A model generated the notes under the pieces. That model searched no databases and had not been told where the DNA came from. It saw nothing but the letters and a program-made list of their open reading frames with translations. A stretch of 64,000 bases of DNA from DASXRA01 sp036502575 (lineage in GTDB: Bacteria; Actinomycetota; Actinomycetes; Mycobacteriales; Jatrophihabitantaceae). The DNA lies in assembly GCA_036502575.1 (NCBI GenBank), contig DASXYL010000054.1, forward strand, positions 18,475 to 82,474. The letters run 5' to 3'. A program made the position numbers and the translations under genes. Below, piece by piece: positions 43,039-50,274 of the stretch. Position 1 is the first letter of the stretch. Each line of letters begins with the position of its first letter.

Positions 43039-44066
43039 CCCGGCGATTGTCCGGACACCCGCCGCGCCCGCGGCGCCCGGGTCGCCAGTTGCGCGCGCAG
43101 CCGCACCGCAGACGTCCGCATCGCGGTCTCGAGAACGTCGGTGCGCCGCCGCGGATTCATCAGGTTGGCGCCGATCACGGCGAGATCCTCGGGCCCCGGC
43201 GTGACGAGCACGACGCGCGCCCCCTCAGCCTGCAGAGACGAGACGTCGGCGACGATGCCGCGCGTGATCGCGCGCCGGATCGCCCGCTCGATCCGCGACA
43301 CCGGCGAGCGCGGACGATCGATGTCGACCGATGCCATCGGCGCGAGGACGTAGACCTCGTCGACGCCCACGCCGGCCACGACATCGACGGATGCGTTCGA
43401 CATAGCGCCGCCGTCGATGTACGGACGGCCGTCGATCACCGCCGGTGGGTACCAGGCCGGGATCGCACACGACGCCACCACCGCATCGGCGAGGGCCGCC
43501 GTGCGATCCCGTCCGAACAGCACCCGACGACCGCTGCGGTAGTCGGTGGCAGCGATCCAGGTTCGCGGTTGCTCCGGCCACCCCGAGCCGACCCCGCTGT
43601 CGGACGCCACCTCGGAGACCAGCCGCCGCACCGGGTCGAGCGTGCCCCGCCCGGCCGGCAGTACACCCGCGAGAGCCACGATGGCCCGGGTCTGGCGCGG
43701 ATGGCGCACCGCGTCCATGAACAGGCGTGGCGATCCGGGACGCAGCCGCGGCCGGGGCGGCAGGGCCCGGCCGGACCCGGAGGAGTAGTCGAATGCGATC
43801 GGCGGATCGGTCGGGCCCGGGACGCCCTGGTGGTGGCGACGAATCTCGTCCACCGACACCCCACACGACAGCAGCGCCGCGGCTACCGAGCCGGCCGACG
43901 TGCCAACCAGCAGCTCAACCGTCCGGACGTCGAACGCCGCCTCGGTCTCCAAGGCGCAGAGCGCACCGATGGTCCAGGCGAAGCCCAGCACCCCACCGCT
44001 TCCGAGCACCACCGCCCGCCGCGGCGGCGCCTCGGCGGGATCGAGTGGCTCGGCCGGCAGGCTCAC
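43035..44066 (-). CDS. Patatin-like phospholipase / lipid acyl hydrolase
   Basis: A 343-residue patatin-fold hydrolase with the Ser-Asp dyad: oxyanion loop GSGGVLGF, nucleophile GTSAGSV (Ser near residue 57) and DGGAMSN for the Asp. It should cleave acyl groups from phospholipids or acylglycerols at the membrane. The GTG at 44066 was chosen because it overlaps the acyltransferase stop (GTGA); the ORF continuing upstream is a shadow of that gene. Pairing with a WS/DGAT enzyme suggests storage-lipid turnover, which is inference. Confidence 0.88.
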   Translation of the reverse strand: MSLPAEPLDPAEAPPRRAVVLGSGGVLGFAWTIGALCALETEAAFDVRTVELLVGTSAGSVAAALLSCGVSVDEIRRHHQGVPGPTDPPIAFDYSSGSGRALPPRPRLRPGSPRLFMDAVRHPRQTRAIVALAGVLPAGRGTLDPVRRLVSEVASDSGVGSGWPEQPRTWIAATDYRSGRRVLFGRDRTAALADAVVASCAIPAWYPPAVIDGRPYIDGGAMSNASVDVVAGVGVDEVYVLAPMASVDIDRPRSPVSRIERAIRRAITRGIVADVSSLQAEGARVVLVTPGPEDLAVIGANLMNPRRRTDVLETAMRTSAVRLRAQLATRAPRARRVSGQSPG

Positions 44067-45511
44067 GGCACCGGCTCCTCGGCCGGCGCCCGCGAGCCGA
44101 GGGAGCGATGCCGCGACGACTCGAGGCTGGCCGTCACCAGCTCGGCCAGCGACTCCTCGATCAGGGTGGCCAGGACGTCGACGTCGGCCATCGCATCGCG
44201 GTCGGCGTTCAGCCCGTAGAACACCCCACCGGCATAGGACGTCAGCCCGATCGTCACGGCCTGCCCGGCCGCCAGCGGCACGACCGGGAACATCTCGAGC
44301 ATCTTGGCGCCGGCGGCGTAGAGCGGCACCTGCGGTCCGGGCACGTTCGTCACGACCAGGTTGAACAGCCGCCGGGTCAGGCCGTTGGCCAGTCGGGCGG
44401 CCATCGCGTGCATCGTCGGCGGCGCGAATCCCGACAACGCGACCAGTGCCTCGGCGCCCACCGACTGCCCGGACTCCTTGTGCCCCTTCATCGCGTAACT
44501 CACCTGCGAGAGCCGCATCAGCGGGCTCGGTTCGCCGACCGGCAGGTCGACGACCAGCGCCGAGACGTGATTGGTCAGCACACCGTCGTCCGACGCGGTG
44601 CGCACGCTCACCGGCACCATCGCCCGGACCGTCGTCGCCGGTGTCACGGCCTCGCCCCGGAACAGCAGCCAGCCGCGCAGCGCACCGGCCACCGTGGTGA
44701 GCACAACGTCGTTGATCGTGCCGCCGTGCTGCTTGCGCACCAGCTTGTAGTCGTCGAGGGAGGTGCGGGCCACGCCGTAGCGGCGCTGCTCGCCGATCGT
44801 CACGTTGAGCGGGGACGACGGCGCCGGACGGACGGCGGCTCGCATCGCCGAGGCGACGCCGCCCACCGCGTCGAGCATCCGGCCGGCGACCGTGCGCGCG
44901 TCGTTGACGCCGAGCCGCACGGTGTCCAACAATGCGCTCGGCCGCTGCACGAGCTCGCTCACCGCGCCGGTCACGAGCTGCGTCGCGCTCGGCTCCGGCG
45001 CCGGCATCCACAGATCGTCGGGCACATCGCGCGGAGTCGGCGACGTATCGAGGATCACTTGCCCGATGTCGATCGCGCTGATGCCGTCGACCATCGCGGG
45101 GTGGGTCTTGGTGATGATCGCGAACCGGCCGTGCTCGAGTCCCTCGACGAGGTACATCTCCCAGAGCGGACGGCTGCGGTCCAGCGGCCGGGACTGGATC
45201 CGCGCGCAGAACTCCCGCAGCTGCTCATCCGATCCGGGACGGGGCAGGGCCGAGCGGCGCACGTGGTAGGTGATGTCGAAGTCGGCGTCGTCGACCCACA
45301 CCGGGTTGGCGATGTGGCCCGGCACGAAGCGCACCTTTTGCCGGTACCGGGGCACGAGGCTGATGCGATCCTCGATCAGCTCGATCAGCCGCTCGTAGTC
45401 GAAGCCGTCCGGGGGGAGCTCGAAGATCGTGAGCCCACCGGCATGCATCGGCGTCGTGCGTCCCTCGAGGTAGAGGAACGACACGTCTAGGGCCGAGAGA
45501 CGGTCGGTCAT
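44063..45511 (-). CDS. WS/DGAT-type acyltransferase with altered HHxxxDG motif
   Basis: A 482-residue wax-ester/diacylglycerol acyltransferase, the actinobacterial TAG/wax synthase family. The start MTDRLSALDVSFLYLEGRTTPMHAGG and later NDVVLTTVAGALRGWL and GVFYGLNADRDAMAD match the family. The active site reads KTHPAMVDG, where the family has HHxxxDG; the second His, usually the catalytic base, is Pro here. The ATG at 45511 excludes a long atypical extension. It is coupled to the patatin gene by GTGA. Activity may be changed, lost or restored by another His. Confidence 0.9.
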   Translation of the reverse strand: MTDRLSALDVSFLYLEGRTTPMHAGGLTIFELPPDGFDYERLIELIEDRISLVPRYRQKVRFVPGHIANPVWVDDADFDITYHVRRSALPRPGSDEQLREFCARIQSRPLDRSRPLWEMYLVEGLEHGRFAIITKTHPAMVDGISAIDIGQVILDTSPTPRDVPDDLWMPAPEPSATQLVTGAVSELVQRPSALLDTVRLGVNDARTVAGRMLDAVGGVASAMRAAVRPAPSSPLNVTIGEQRRYGVARTSLDDYKLVRKQHGGTINDVVLTTVAGALRGWLLFRGEAVTPATTVRAMVPVSVRTASDDGVLTNHVSALVVDLPVGEPSPLMRLSQVSYAMKGHKESGQSVGAEALVALSGFAPPTMHAMAARLANGLTRRLFNLVVTNVPGPQVPLYAAGAKMLEMFPVVPLAAGQAVTIGLTSYAGGVFYGLNADRDAMADVDVLATLIEESLAELVTASLESSRHRSLGSRAPAEEPVP

Positions 45512-45653
45512 CGAGTGCGGCTCCTGATAAGACGGCTGGACGGTCTGTCTGCCATTGTGGCGCGCTGCCCTCGTCCGGTCATGCATCGTGACCTGCGGAT
45601 ATCGCAGATGTCCTACCTGAGCACTCCCCGTGCTCGGATGGTCGCAGTTGATC

Positions 45654-46955
45654 TCACCCCGAAACAACGCCACGACGACGCCGGGTCCGGGTCTGCGGCA
45701 CGCCGGCCAGCGCCGCGGCCAGCTCGGTGGTGCTGTGCCGCAAGGCGCTGCCAGGACGCACCTCGCCGAGCGTCTTGCCCACGGCCAGGGCCGCATCGAG
45801 CGCGTCGGCGTCATAGGGCAGCAGCGCGGCGGGTTGGCGTCCGGCGAAGCGGTCGAGCGCGGCGGTGAGCTCCGCGCGCGGGTCGCCCGGGACGACGCCG
45901 CGCCGCATCTTGTTCAGGACCACCCAGATCGGCGCGGCGACCTCCGCATCGCGCAGCTCGGCGAGTCCCCGGACGAGTCGCTGCAGGCCGATCGGATCAG
46001 CCGCTCCGACGGCCAGGACGACGTCAGCGGCGTCGAGGATCGCTAGCGTGGCGCCGTTGCGCCGGGGCGCCAGCGTGTCGTAGGACAGTTCCTCGTCCGA
46101 TTCCAGCGAGAACCCACAGTCGATCACCGTGAAGTCGGCCAGCCCCCGCGCTGCCCCCAGCACCGAGCCGACGGCGCTCGCGCGCAGTTCGGGCCAGCGC
46201 TCGGCCCGCGGGATGCCGGTCAGCACCCGCAACGTCGGCGCGAGCTGCCAGCACAGCCCGGCGAGCGAAGCCGCGTCCAGGCGACTCGACGACGCCTGCC
46301 GGCAGGCGGCCGCAAGGCCGGGCGACTCGTCGAGCAGGCCGAGCACCGCGGCGATCACCCCGCCGTAGACGTCGGCGTCGACGAGCAGGCTGCCGCACCC
46401 GAGCCGGGCCAGCTCGTCGGCCAGCGTGATCGCGACGGTCGTCCGGCCCGGGGCACCGGTCGGCCCCCACACCGCCACCACCGAGCCGCGCCGCGTCGCC
46501 GGGGGCAGGTCCGGGGCCGTGCCGGTGGGCGGAATGACGCGAGACGTCGCGGCGGCCGGATCGCCGAAGGTCCGGCCGGGTCGCGCCCCCTCGGCGGCTG
46601 ACACTGCCTCAGCGATCACTGATCCGACGACGTCGGGTTCGGCGTCGTCGGGAACGAGGTAGTCGACCCCCATCGCGCGAAGTCGATCCTCGGCGGCGCC
46701 ATCGCCGCGGCGCACCACGCCGACGGGCACCACCCCGGCGACAGCCAGCCGATCGACGGCGTCGGCGTCGAGACGGCGCAGGCCGGCCGCGATCAGAGCG
46801 GCCCGGGCCTGGCCCGCGGCGGCCACGGCGAGCAGGTCGACGATGTCGACGCATCGGCGCGCGACCACGACGCCGTGGTCGCCGCTCTCCAGCGCGACGA
46901 GCAGCCCGGCCTCCCAGCTGGCTCCCTCGGCGGCGGTCAGAATCGGTAGCTTCAC
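45654..46955 (-). CDS. CpaE/MinD-like P-loop ATPase
   Basis: A 433-residue ParA/MinD-type protein. The N-terminal 140 residues look like a degenerate receiver or CpaE-like domain (DYLVPDDAEPDVVGS), followed by an ATPase with a deviant P-loop (WGPTGAPGRTTVAITLADEL near residue 165), VDADVYGGV and TVIDCGFSLESDE. The Lys of the deviant Walker A is absent and Arg-Thr-Thr remains. It begins with a GTG overlapping the CpaB-like stop (GTGA). No TadA or pilin genes are near, so a pilus role is not supported; placement or signalling of envelope complexes is an alternative. Confidence 0.82.
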   Translation of the reverse strand: MKLPILTAAEGASWEAGLLVALESGDHGVVVARRCVDIVDLLAVAAAGQARAALIAAGLRRLDADAVDRLAVAGVVPVGVVRRGDGAAEDRLRAMGVDYLVPDDAEPDVVGSVIAEAVSAAEGARPGRTFGDPAAATSRVIPPTGTAPDLPPATRRGSVVAVWGPTGAPGRTTVAITLADELARLGCGSLLVDADVYGGVIAAVLGLLDESPGLAAACRQASSSRLDAASLAGLCWQLAPTLRVLTGIPRAERWPELRASAVGSVLGAARGLADFTVIDCGFSLESDEELSYDTLAPRRNGATLAILDAADVVLAVGAADPIGLQRLVRGLAELRDAEVAAPIWVVLNKMRRGVVPGDPRAELTAALDRFAGRQPAALLPYDADALDAALAVGKTLGEVRPGSALRHSTTELAAALAGVPQTRTRRRRGVVSG

Positions 46956-47653
46956 GAGGCGGTACCGCAGCCGTTCAGATCCTCGGACGCGGCGGCCTGC
47001 TGTTTCGGATCTCCGTTGACCACTCCGGCTCGAACCACCGCACCCTCGAGGTCCAGGGCGGTGATCACGCGCACCGCGTCGTCGGGCCCGAGCCGGACGA
47101 CGACGTTCTCGGCGCTACTCGTGCCGAACGAACCCCCGCCGGCGGTGTCGACCTCCTGGACCGTGACTCCGGCGACGACCACCCGGGCCTGGCACGTCTT
47201 GGTCGAGACCCACAAGGTGATCTTCTGCCCGCGGGAAATCTTCGGCGCCTGATCGCTGGTGAGTGGCACGGTCATGGTCACGGCTGCTTGCTGGTGAGCT
47301 GACGTCCCGAGCGCGGCCCGGGGTAGCAGCTCACCGGCGTTCATCCGGCGGTTGACGGTCTTGCCGACTACGCCGTCGGTGCCGTCGGTGCCGGCCGTGC
47401 CGTCTGCCGGTACGTAGAGCTCGGTGCCGTGCGTCAGCCGGAGCTTCACCGACGTGAGGTCCGCTGCGGTCAGCACGGTGCCCGCGTCGAGATCGTGGCT
47501 GACCGCCCAGACGCGCCGGGTCGAGTCGGAGTTGGCGATTACCAGGGCGCCAACGGCCACCGAGACGAGGACGAGGAACACGCCGGCGACGAGGCGCAGG
47601 TCGAGCCAGTTCGGCGTACGGACCCGGCGGGGCGTCGGCGACGTAGTGGCCAC
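46952..47653 (-). CDS. SAF-domain (CpaB/RcpC-like) membrane protein
   Basis: A 233-residue protein with one membrane helix (LVAGVFLVLVSVAVGALVIAN) and an outer SAF-type domain (SHDLDAGTVLTAADLTSVKLRLTHG; RRMNAGELLPRAAL), as in CpaB/RcpC pilus-assembly proteins. A Cys-containing C-part (STKTCQARVVV, LNGCGTAS) could form a disulphide. The GTG at 47653 was preferred because the upstream 37 residues look non-coding. It is coupled to the CpaE-like gene by GTGA. Its promoter lies in the 140-base gap shared with the BldC-like gene. Confidence 0.78.
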   Translation of the reverse strand: MATTSPTPRRVRTPNWLDLRLVAGVFLVLVSVAVGALVIANSDSTRRVWAVSHDLDAGTVLTAADLTSVKLRLTHGTELYVPADGTAGTDGTDGVVGKTVNRRMNAGELLPRAALGTSAHQQAAVTMTVPLTSDQAPKISRGQKITLWVSTKTCQARVVVAGVTVQEVDTAGGGSFGTSSAENVVVRLGPDDAVRVITALDLEGAVVRAGVVNGDPKQQAAASEDLNGCGTAS

Positions 47654-47706
47654 GGGAACACATGGTGCACTACCCGGCGCAGCGGTACGAATCCCGTCCG
47701 CACATC

Positions 47707-47715
47707 TGTGGATAA
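47707..47715 (-). promoter_or_regulatory. DnaA-type box (TTATCCACA)
   Basis: A perfect TTATCCACA on the minus strand lies in the shared promoter gap of the CpaB-like and BldC-like genes, which also contains the direct repeat CGCAAGTTC/CGCAAGCTC at about 47750-47768. A DnaA box is rare by chance in DNA this GC-rich; two others form the palindrome at 36432-36479. Confidence 0.5.
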
Positions 47716-47793
47716 AGGGCTTGCGGTGCCACGACTCTGCCAGACTGAACGCAAGTTCACGCAAGCTCGATCAGTCGAAGGGAAATTAACGTC

Positions 47794-48021
47794 ATGGCCA
47801 GCGATCGCTTCCTGACGCTCTCCGACGTCGCGGACGTGCTCAACATCTCCGCGTCGCAGACCTACGCGCTCGTGCGCAGCGGTGAGCTCGAGGCGATCAA
47901 GATCGGCGGACGGGGCCAGTGGCGGGTCGAGCGGGAGAAGCTCGAGACCTACATCTCGCGGATGTACGACCAGACCAAGCAGTTCGTGTCCGACCATCCC
48001 TACGCCGAGGTGGAGGAGTAG
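47794..48021 (+). CDS. BldC-like MerR-type DNA-binding protein
   Basis: A 75-residue single-domain helix-turn-helix protein of the excisionase/BldC type. The motif is LTLSDVADVLNISASQTYALVRSGELEAIKIGG at residues 7-39 followed by the wing RGQWRVEREKLETYISRMYDQ. BldC binds direct repeats and controls development in Streptomyces; here the target is unknown. A GAAGGGA ribosome site precedes the ATG at 47794. It is divergent from the CpaB-like gene and converges with the next gene, ending one base from its stop. Confidence 0.88.
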   Translation: MASDRFLTLSDVADVLNISASQTYALVRSGELEAIKIGGRGQWRVEREKLETYISRMYDQTKQFVSDHPYAEVEE

Positions 48022-48582
48022 CTAGCCCGGGCTGCGGCGTAGGACTGCCAGGGCGGCCAGCGGTATGACGAGGACGTCACGTACGTCCGCGTGACGGCGA
48101 GACTCGCCGGCCGCATGTTCTGCGACCTCGATGAAATCCGCGCCGAGCCGGTCGATCGTGCCATCGACGGTGGCGCCGGATCGGTCGCCGATCCGAACCG
48201 CCGAGCGGTCGCGGGCGATTCCGCGCAGCGCGTGACGTAATCCGAGCCGCGATTCGACGGTGCTCTCGCTCTCCGGAGCAGCCGAGAGCCGGGCCAGGCC
48301 GGAGACGCTCACTACCGCGGCCGTCGATACCAGCGCCTCGCGGTCGGCGCCCTCGTCGACCAGCACCCAGTCGGGGCCGACCCGTCGCACGAGGCCGGCC
48401 ACCGTGACGCCACCGAGGCATCGCAGCCGCACCGGTAACCCGATCGCGGGACGCAGCCGATCCAGCAGCCTGATCCGGCCGACCTCGACGCGCGCCCGCT
48501 CCTCGACCTCGGCGGCGCGCTCGGCGATCTCGAGTGCATCGGCCTGGGCCTCCAAGTCGGCGAACAGCCCATCCCAGCGCAT
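48022..48582 (-). CDS. Conserved hypothetical protein
   Basis: A 186-residue soluble protein with an N-terminal helix (LEAQADALEIAERAAEVEERARVEVG) followed by a small barrel-like domain (CLGGVTVAGLVRRVGPDWVLVDEG; GATVDGTIDRLGADFIEVAEH) that repeats in shape. Similar proteins stand beside BldC-like genes in other actinomycetes; the function is unknown. AGGAGG lies six bases before the ATG at 48582, deciding the start over an adjacent TTG. Confidence 0.68.
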   Translation of the reverse strand: MRWDGLFADLEAQADALEIAERAAEVEERARVEVGRIRLLDRLRPAIGLPVRLRCLGGVTVAGLVRRVGPDWVLVDEGADREALVSTAAVVSVSGLARLSAAPESESTVESRLGLRHALRGIARDRSAVRIGDRSGATVDGTIDRLGADFIEVAEHAAGESRRHADVRDVLVIPLAALAVLRRSPG

Positions 48583-48633
48583 CAAACGCCTCCTTGCGAC
48601 CCGGACGGGATTTGACCCATTAGACCATTCGAC

Positions 48634-48662
48634 TTGACCACAGTCTAACGAGAGCTTATAAA
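48634..48662 (+). promoter_or_regulatory. Sigma-70-type promoter of the LysM gene
   Basis: TTGACC at 48634-48639 and TATAAA at 48657-48662 are separated by exactly 17 bases, followed by an AT-rich stretch and a GAAGGG ribosome site at about 48680. It is the best consensus promoter seen in the window and drives the LysM/Rv3235-like pair. Confidence 0.7.
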
Positions 48663-48693
48663 TGCAAATGAACGCAAACGAAGGGTAGTGCCG

Positions 48694-49512
48694 GTGAGCG
48701 ACGTCAAGCGGCGGATCAAGCTAGCGATGGTGGCCGTCGCTGACGGCGCCGCGTTGCTGGCCCTGCGGCCCGACTGGACGCGGCTGTCGCACGATCTGGC
48801 CGCGCCGCATCGCTGGCTGGATCGAGTCGGAGCCGATCAGGCGGCGCTCACCCTGGCGACGGCCGCGCTGTGGTGCGTGGCGCTGTGGCTCGCGATCGGG
48901 CTCGGCGCCGTCGTGGCCGCCGCCCTTCCGGGCCGCAGTGGCGCGGCCGCGCGGCGGATCGCCACCCGGCTGCTTCCCGCCGTGCTGCTACGCGCAGTCG
49001 CCGGCGTCGCCGGCCTGGGGGTGCTCGTGGCCCCGATAGCTCCGGCGGTGGCCGGGGCCGACGTTCCGCCGGGTGCCGCGGCCGCCGCGCCCGGCCCGGC
49101 GCCGGCTTGGCCGACCAATCCGCCCGGTCTGCACATCGGCTGGCCGACGAGCAGCCCGCCGGCGCCGCCTCAGCCGGCGAAACCGCGGCCGACGACAGCT
49201 CGCCCGACGCCGCCTCCGGCTGGGCCCAGCCAGCCGAACCCGCCCGGCGACCAAGCTGGGCAAGCTGGCCAAGTCGGCCTAGCCGCCCGCGGCACCGACG
49301 GTCCGCCCGAGCACGCGGTGCGCGTCGAGCCGGGCGACTCGCTGTGGCTCATCGCCGCGCAACGCCTCGGGGCGAACCCGTCCGAGGCACAGATCGCGGC
49401 CGCCTGGCCCCGCTGGTACGCGGCCAACAAGCCGGTGATCGGCGATGACCCGTCCCTGATCCAGCCCGGCCAGCTGCTGCACGCACCGCCGACATCCGAC
49501 GCAACCCACTGA
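48694..49512 (+). CDS. LysM-domain membrane protein
   Basis: A 272-residue protein with two or three N-terminal hydrophobic segments (AALTLATAALWCVALWLAIGLGAV; LRAVAGVAGLGVLVAPIAPAVAG), a long Pro-rich linker (PAPAWPTNPPGLHIGWP, PPAPPQPAKPRPTT) and a C-terminal LysM domain (VRVEPGDSLWLIAAQRLGANP) that should bind peptidoglycan. The GTG at 48694 has GAAGGG eight bases before it; a GTG at 48688 is too close. It precedes the Rv3235-like gene by 22 bases and probably shares its promoter. Confidence 0.85.
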   Translation: MSDVKRRIKLAMVAVADGAALLALRPDWTRLSHDLAAPHRWLDRVGADQAALTLATAALWCVALWLAIGLGAVVAAALPGRSGAAARRIATRLLPAVLLRAVAGVAGLGVLVAPIAPAVAGADVPPGAAAAAPGPAPAWPTNPPGLHIGWPTSSPPAPPQPAKPRPTTARPTPPPAGPSQPNPPGDQAGQAGQVGLAARGTDGPPEHAVRVEPGDSLWLIAAQRLGANPSEAQIAAAWPRWYAANKPVIGDDPSLIQPGQLLHAPPTSDATH

Positions 49513-49534
49513 ACCCGCTGCCCAGGAGACCGAT

Positions 49535-50071
49535 ATGACCGCCGCCCTTGCCGACACCCGCACCCCCGAGGTCGACCAACACCGGATCACCGTGCGGCCG
49601 GCGCCACCGCGCGAACCTCCGTTCGACGACGAGCTGCCGCCCCGCCACCTGCGCCTGGTCGGTCCGCACGATCGGACACTGCCGTTCGCGCCATCGCGAC
49701 GCCGACTCACCGATCCCCGTGACGTCTTCGCCGCCCAGCCGACCGGACGGGGCCAGCTGCCGGAACCGCGCTGGTTCGGGCGCCGCCTGCTGATCGCGGC
49801 ACTCGAAGTGATCGCCGGACGGCGCTCGCCTCAGCAGCTGGCCCCACACCTCAGCCAGGCTGTACTCACCGGATTGATTGCTGATCGTGACAAGCCACGC
49901 CGGGGTTGGACTCAGCCCGCTGTACTGCGCTCGATCCGGGTGTGCGAGCCGGCCGACGGCGTAGCCGAGATCTCCGCAGTGATCCAGATCGGGCCGCGAT
50001 TCCGGGCGGTGGCCGCTCGCCTGGAAGGGCTCGACGGCCGTTGGCGCTGCGTACGCCTACAGCTGGGCTGA
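49535..50071 (+). CDS. Rv3235-like conserved protein
   Basis: A 178-residue protein with a disordered N-terminus and a folded C-terminal part (QRGRQLPEP-like GQLPEPRWFGRRLLIAALEV, then QLAPHLSQAVLTGL, PRFRAVAARLEGLDGRWRCVRLQ). This matches the Rv3235 family found near secA in actinomycetes; the function is unknown. It is convergent with secA across a 203-base gap that holds the composite 3' element. Codon use is ordinary for the window. Confidence 0.8.
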   Translation: MTAALADTRTPEVDQHRITVRPAPPREPPFDDELPPRHLRLVGPHDRTLPFAPSRRRLTDPRDVFAAQPTGRGQLPEPRWFGRRLLIAALEVIAGRRSPQQLAPHLSQAVLTGLIADRDKPRRGWTQPAVLRSIRVCEPADGVAEISAVIQIGPRFRAVAARLEGLDGRWRCVRLQLG

Positions 50072-50085
50072 GCTTGCGCCACCCG

Positions 50086-50261
50086 AAGTTGTCCGCGCTT
50101 CGCGACGTCAGAACATCACCAAGCGCAGACAGCTTTCGAGGATGACCACGAACGCGATGAGCGCTCGCGCGAAGAGCCCGCCGGCCACCACACGGACGCG
50201 CCGCCGGGCGCGTTCGGATCTGCGATTGCCCCGAAGCGAAACGAGTGGGGCGAGCGCAGAT
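50086..50261 (-). repeat. Composite hairpin repeat downstream of secA (with repeat core copy 2)
   Basis: In plus-strand order: hairpin A at 50086-50135 (AAGTTGTCCGCGCTT, right arm AAGCGCAGACAGCTT, two mismatches); core copy 2 at 50145-50186; hairpin B at about 50195-50213 (ACGCGCC-GCC-GGGCGCGT); hairpin C at 50218-50261 (ATCTGCG, GCCCC, loop GAAGCGAAACGAGT, GGGGC, CGCAGAT). Hairpin C ends 14 bases from the secA stop. The same order recurs at 60974-61175 beside sahH with other stem sequences. Apart from this the 203-base gap is empty. Confidence 0.8.
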
Positions 50262-50274
50262 TCGACTCCGGCGG

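Noticed and set aside
44067..45011. N-terminal extension of the patatin frame
   Set aside because: It runs antiframe through the acyltransferase gene and is Arg/Ala/Gly-rich; the GTG at 44066 with GTGA overlap is the better start.
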